A stretch of 14,772 nucleotides of DNA, from NCBI GenBank assembly GCA_016217865.1, contig JACRFO010000097.1:1-14772 (forward strand), written 5' to 3'. The notes under the pieces are model-generated. The model worked only from the letters and a program-made list of their open reading frames with translations, searched no databases and was not told the DNA's origin. Positions 13,937-14,772 of this stretch are shown one piece after another (position 1 is the first letter of the stretch; every line of letters begins with the position of its first letter). The position numbers and the translations under genes are program-made. This DNA is from Candidatus Kerfeldbacteria bacterium (GTDB lineage Bacteria; Patescibacteriota; Patescibacteriia; SBBC01; CAIJZX01).

Positions 13937-13970
13937 CACGGGTACACCCGTGGTTCACTCGTTCGCGAGT
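13937..13970 (+). terminator. Tandem hairpins after smpB
   Basis: CACGGG/CCCGTG (13937-13942, 13947-13952) with a 4-nt loop, then ACTCG/CGAGT (13957-13961, 13966-13970) capped by TTCG. The only downstream T-run is TTTT at about 13978-13981, so termination may be inefficient. The ssrA terminator A/T block lies immediately after. Confidence 0.45.
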
Positions 13971-13987
13971 ACCAAAGTTTTCTCCAG

Positions 13988-14021
13988 CAAAAAACAAAAA
14001 ACGCCGTCCTGATATGGACAG
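13988..14021 (-). terminator. Intrinsic terminator of ssrA
   Basis: On the minus strand CTGTCC (14016-14021) pairs with GGACGG (14004-14009, one T-G wobble) around ATATCA, followed by CGTTTTTTGTTTTTTGC, a near-continuous T-tract. It starts 7 nt after the tmRNA CCA end. Confidence 0.85.
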
Positions 14022-14028
14022 AATCTTT

Positions 14029-14431
14029 TGGTGGAGATGGCGGGTCTTGCACCCGCGTCTCGACGGACTCCCGAACAGTATTGCTTCCATGCGCATTCCG
14101 CTGTTGTTGAACATCACCACGTAGACAGCGGACGAGAAACCGTGATGATGGTGTTCAGACAATACCGATTGCTAGGACTGAACGGTCTACCAACCGGTCC
14201 GGCTAAATGACACCCGTGATTCCGTAGCCGGAGTCAGGAGACGGATGGGTCATCGGTATTAAGCGACGGCCGGAACAAACGACGGGGTCGCGAAAGCGCG
14301 AGCTACCGCGGTCCGAAGTTTGCTGAGAAGTGTATTGGCACTTATCATGTCCGACATTTTTACGAAGTTGTCGGCGTTTCGGCATGATACCATTCGAGCT
14401 ATCAACGATCGATCGACGATTGAACATCCCC
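14029..14431 (-). ncRNA. ssrA: Transfer-messenger RNA (tmRNA)
   Basis: About 403 nt, with CCA encoded. The 5' GGGGATG (14425-14431) pairs with CATCTCC (14033-14039) to form the acceptor stem, including a G3-U70 wobble, the alanine identity element; the discriminator is A. The T arm is GCGGG-TGCAAGA-CCCGC. Pseudoknot 1 is visible: CGAA/TTCG (14378-14381, 14363-14366) interleaved with CCGACA/TGTCGG (14369-14374, 14351-14356), joined by the TAAAAA linker seen in E. coli. The resume codon is GCC (14337-14339), preceded by ATAAGT. The tag has 26 codons, begins ANTLLSK, ends SFVPAVA and stops at TAA (14259-14261). The 3' part contains further helices I did not resolve. The role is rescue of stalled ribosomes and tagging of nascent proteins. 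The 5' D-loop region is divergent, so the exact 5' end is inferred from the acceptor pairing. Confidence 0.93.
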
Positions 14432-14491
14432 CGGCCACCATCACCGTGGTTCAGAACACAGAATGATGGCTGGCGAACGTCCAGCAAATTC
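14432..14491 (-). other. 5' leader of the tmRNA precursor
   Basis: About 60 nt between the predicted transcription start and the mature 5' end, expected to be removed by RNase P. It can fold: GCTGG/CCAGC (14469-14473, 14481-14485) and alternatively CCATCA/TGATGG (14438-14443, 14464-14469). No gene is seen here. Confidence 0.5.
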
Positions 14492-14497
14492 GCCCCC

Positions 14498-14526
14498 AGT
14501 ATACGCCGAAATCGGGGTTTTGTCAA
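14498..14526 (-). promoter_or_regulatory. Strong promoter of ssrA
   Basis: Minus strand TTGACA (14521-14526, 6/6), exactly 17 nt, TATACT (14498-14503, 5/6). It is the closest match to sigma-70 consensus in the window, as expected for an abundant stable RNA. Confidence 0.85.
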
Positions 14527-14538
14527 CCCTTAACTTGT

Positions 14539-14567
14539 TTGTTTGAGTACGATAATGGTGCTACACT
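14539..14567 (+). promoter_or_regulatory. Candidate promoter of the gene starting at 14597
   Basis: TTGTTT (14539-14544), 17-nt spacer, extended -10 TGC-TACACT (hexamer 14562-14567). The predicted leader is about 22-24 nt. GATAAT at 14551-14556 is a competing -10. Confidence 0.45.
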
Positions 14568-14596
14568 GGCGGTGGAGGCGAACTAATACCAACCGT

Positions 14597-14772
14597 ATGC
14601 GCAAAGGAACTGTACTACCGATCGCCGTCATGGCCTTCGCCATCGTCGGATTTTTATTCGTCGTCAGCTATGCGATTACTGCCGGACAGAAGTGGCCGTG
14701 GTCGACGCCAGTCGACACCAGTCCAACAACGAATACGGCGGTGAATGATGCTGTCGTGAACACGAATACCAG
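14597..14772 (+). CDS. N-terminus of a membrane-anchored or exported protein (truncated)
   Basis: 58 codons from ATG 14597 to the window edge, frame open. The protein starts MRKGTVLP, followed by one hydrophobic segment (about residues 7-29: LPIAVMAFAIVGFLFVVSYA, then IT) fitting a membrane anchor or uncleaved signal, then a low-complexity stretch rich in Thr, Asn, Val and Pro (for example TSPTTNTAVND and VVNTNT). That layout is common for cell-surface or periplasm-facing proteins whose functional domain comes after a flexible linker. That domain lies outside the window, so no function can be given. A GGAGG (14574-14578) lies 18 nt before the ATG, too far for a standard Shine-Dalgarno; no closer in-frame start is present. 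Confidence 0.7.
   Translation, partial: MRKGTVLPIAVMAFAIVGFLFVVSYAITAGQKWPWSTPVDTSPTTNTAVNDAVVNTNT

Noticed and set aside
14029..14060. A tRNA-Ala gene
   Set aside because: The acceptor/T-arm half looks like tRNA-Ala, but its 5' partner lies about 390 nt away with pseudoknot 1 and a tag frame between, which is tmRNA.
14203..14526. Minus-strand frames of 61-107 codons over the tmRNA
   Set aside because: The 61-codon frame ending at 14259 is the tmRNA tag frame read back through structured RNA. The others have no ribosome site.
1..14772. CRISPR array, insertion sequence, integrase or phage genes
   Set aside because: No regularly spaced repeats, transposase motifs, terminal inverted repeats or phage-like genes were seen on either strand.
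1..14772. Recoded TGA (as in Absconditabacteria/Gracilibacteria)
   Set aside because: TGA is a natural stop for smpB, the glycosyltransferase, DUF167 and the small membrane genes, and no conserved gene needs TGA read-through.

Overview
This window looks like a chromosomal segment of a Candidate Phyla Radiation (Patescibacteria, Parcubacteria-like) bacterium. That assignment is an inference. It rests on compact genes, many small membrane proteins, an archaeal/eukaryal-type IleRS, divergent housekeeping proteins, an N-anchored DUF11-like surface protein, and ordinary use of TGA, TAA and TAG as stops, so the code appears to be standard table 11. No mobile element, CRISPR array or integrase was found.

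Layout. (1) 1-1900, minus strand: a small membrane protein overlaps by ATGA the start of a large, truncated ClpC-like AAA+ protein. The latter has an N-terminal double CxxCxGxG zinc-binding pair, two membrane helices, a Clp_N region and a D1 ATPase domain whose Walker B acids and pore-loop aromatic are replaced. (2) 1916-3392: a 120-aa hypothetical gene (minus) and a CDP-alcohol phosphatidyltransferase-like membrane enzyme (plus) are transcribed divergently from a palindrome carrying both -35 boxes. (3) 3391-9761, minus strand: ileS and recO are tightly coupled, then a 685-aa membrane-anchored surface protein follows with its own promoter inside the end of recO. IleRS carries a complete histidine-phosphatase domain inserted in its zinc-ribbon region. 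(4) 9737-13404, minus strand: argS, an ASCH-domain gene, a GT4 glycosyltransferase, a DUF167 gene and a 78-aa membrane protein, probably one operon ending in a terminator. (5) 13430-14526: smpB (plus) faces the tmRNA gene ssrA (minus), the two partners of trans-translation. ssrA has a near-perfect promoter, a recognisable pseudoknot 1, a 26-codon tag and a terminator. (6) 14597-end: the start of an exported or membrane-anchored protein with a Thr/Asn-rich linker.

A cross-cutting signal is how translation starts. smpB, argS and the 685-aa gene each place the start ATG exactly 6 nt after a -10 hexamer, and ileS places it 8 nt after. This predicts leaderless mRNAs. Downstream operon genes are instead coupled by overlaps or 1-3 nt gaps without Shine-Dalgarno sites. 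A few accessory genes (starts 2330, 2525, 9978) have strong Shine-Dalgarno sequences.

The most unusual items are the IleRS-phosphatase fusion, the membrane zinc-ClpC protein with a degenerate D1 and its coupled small partner, the ArgRS without HIGH histidines, and the leaderless-start pattern. Only motif reading was possible. No database comparison was run.
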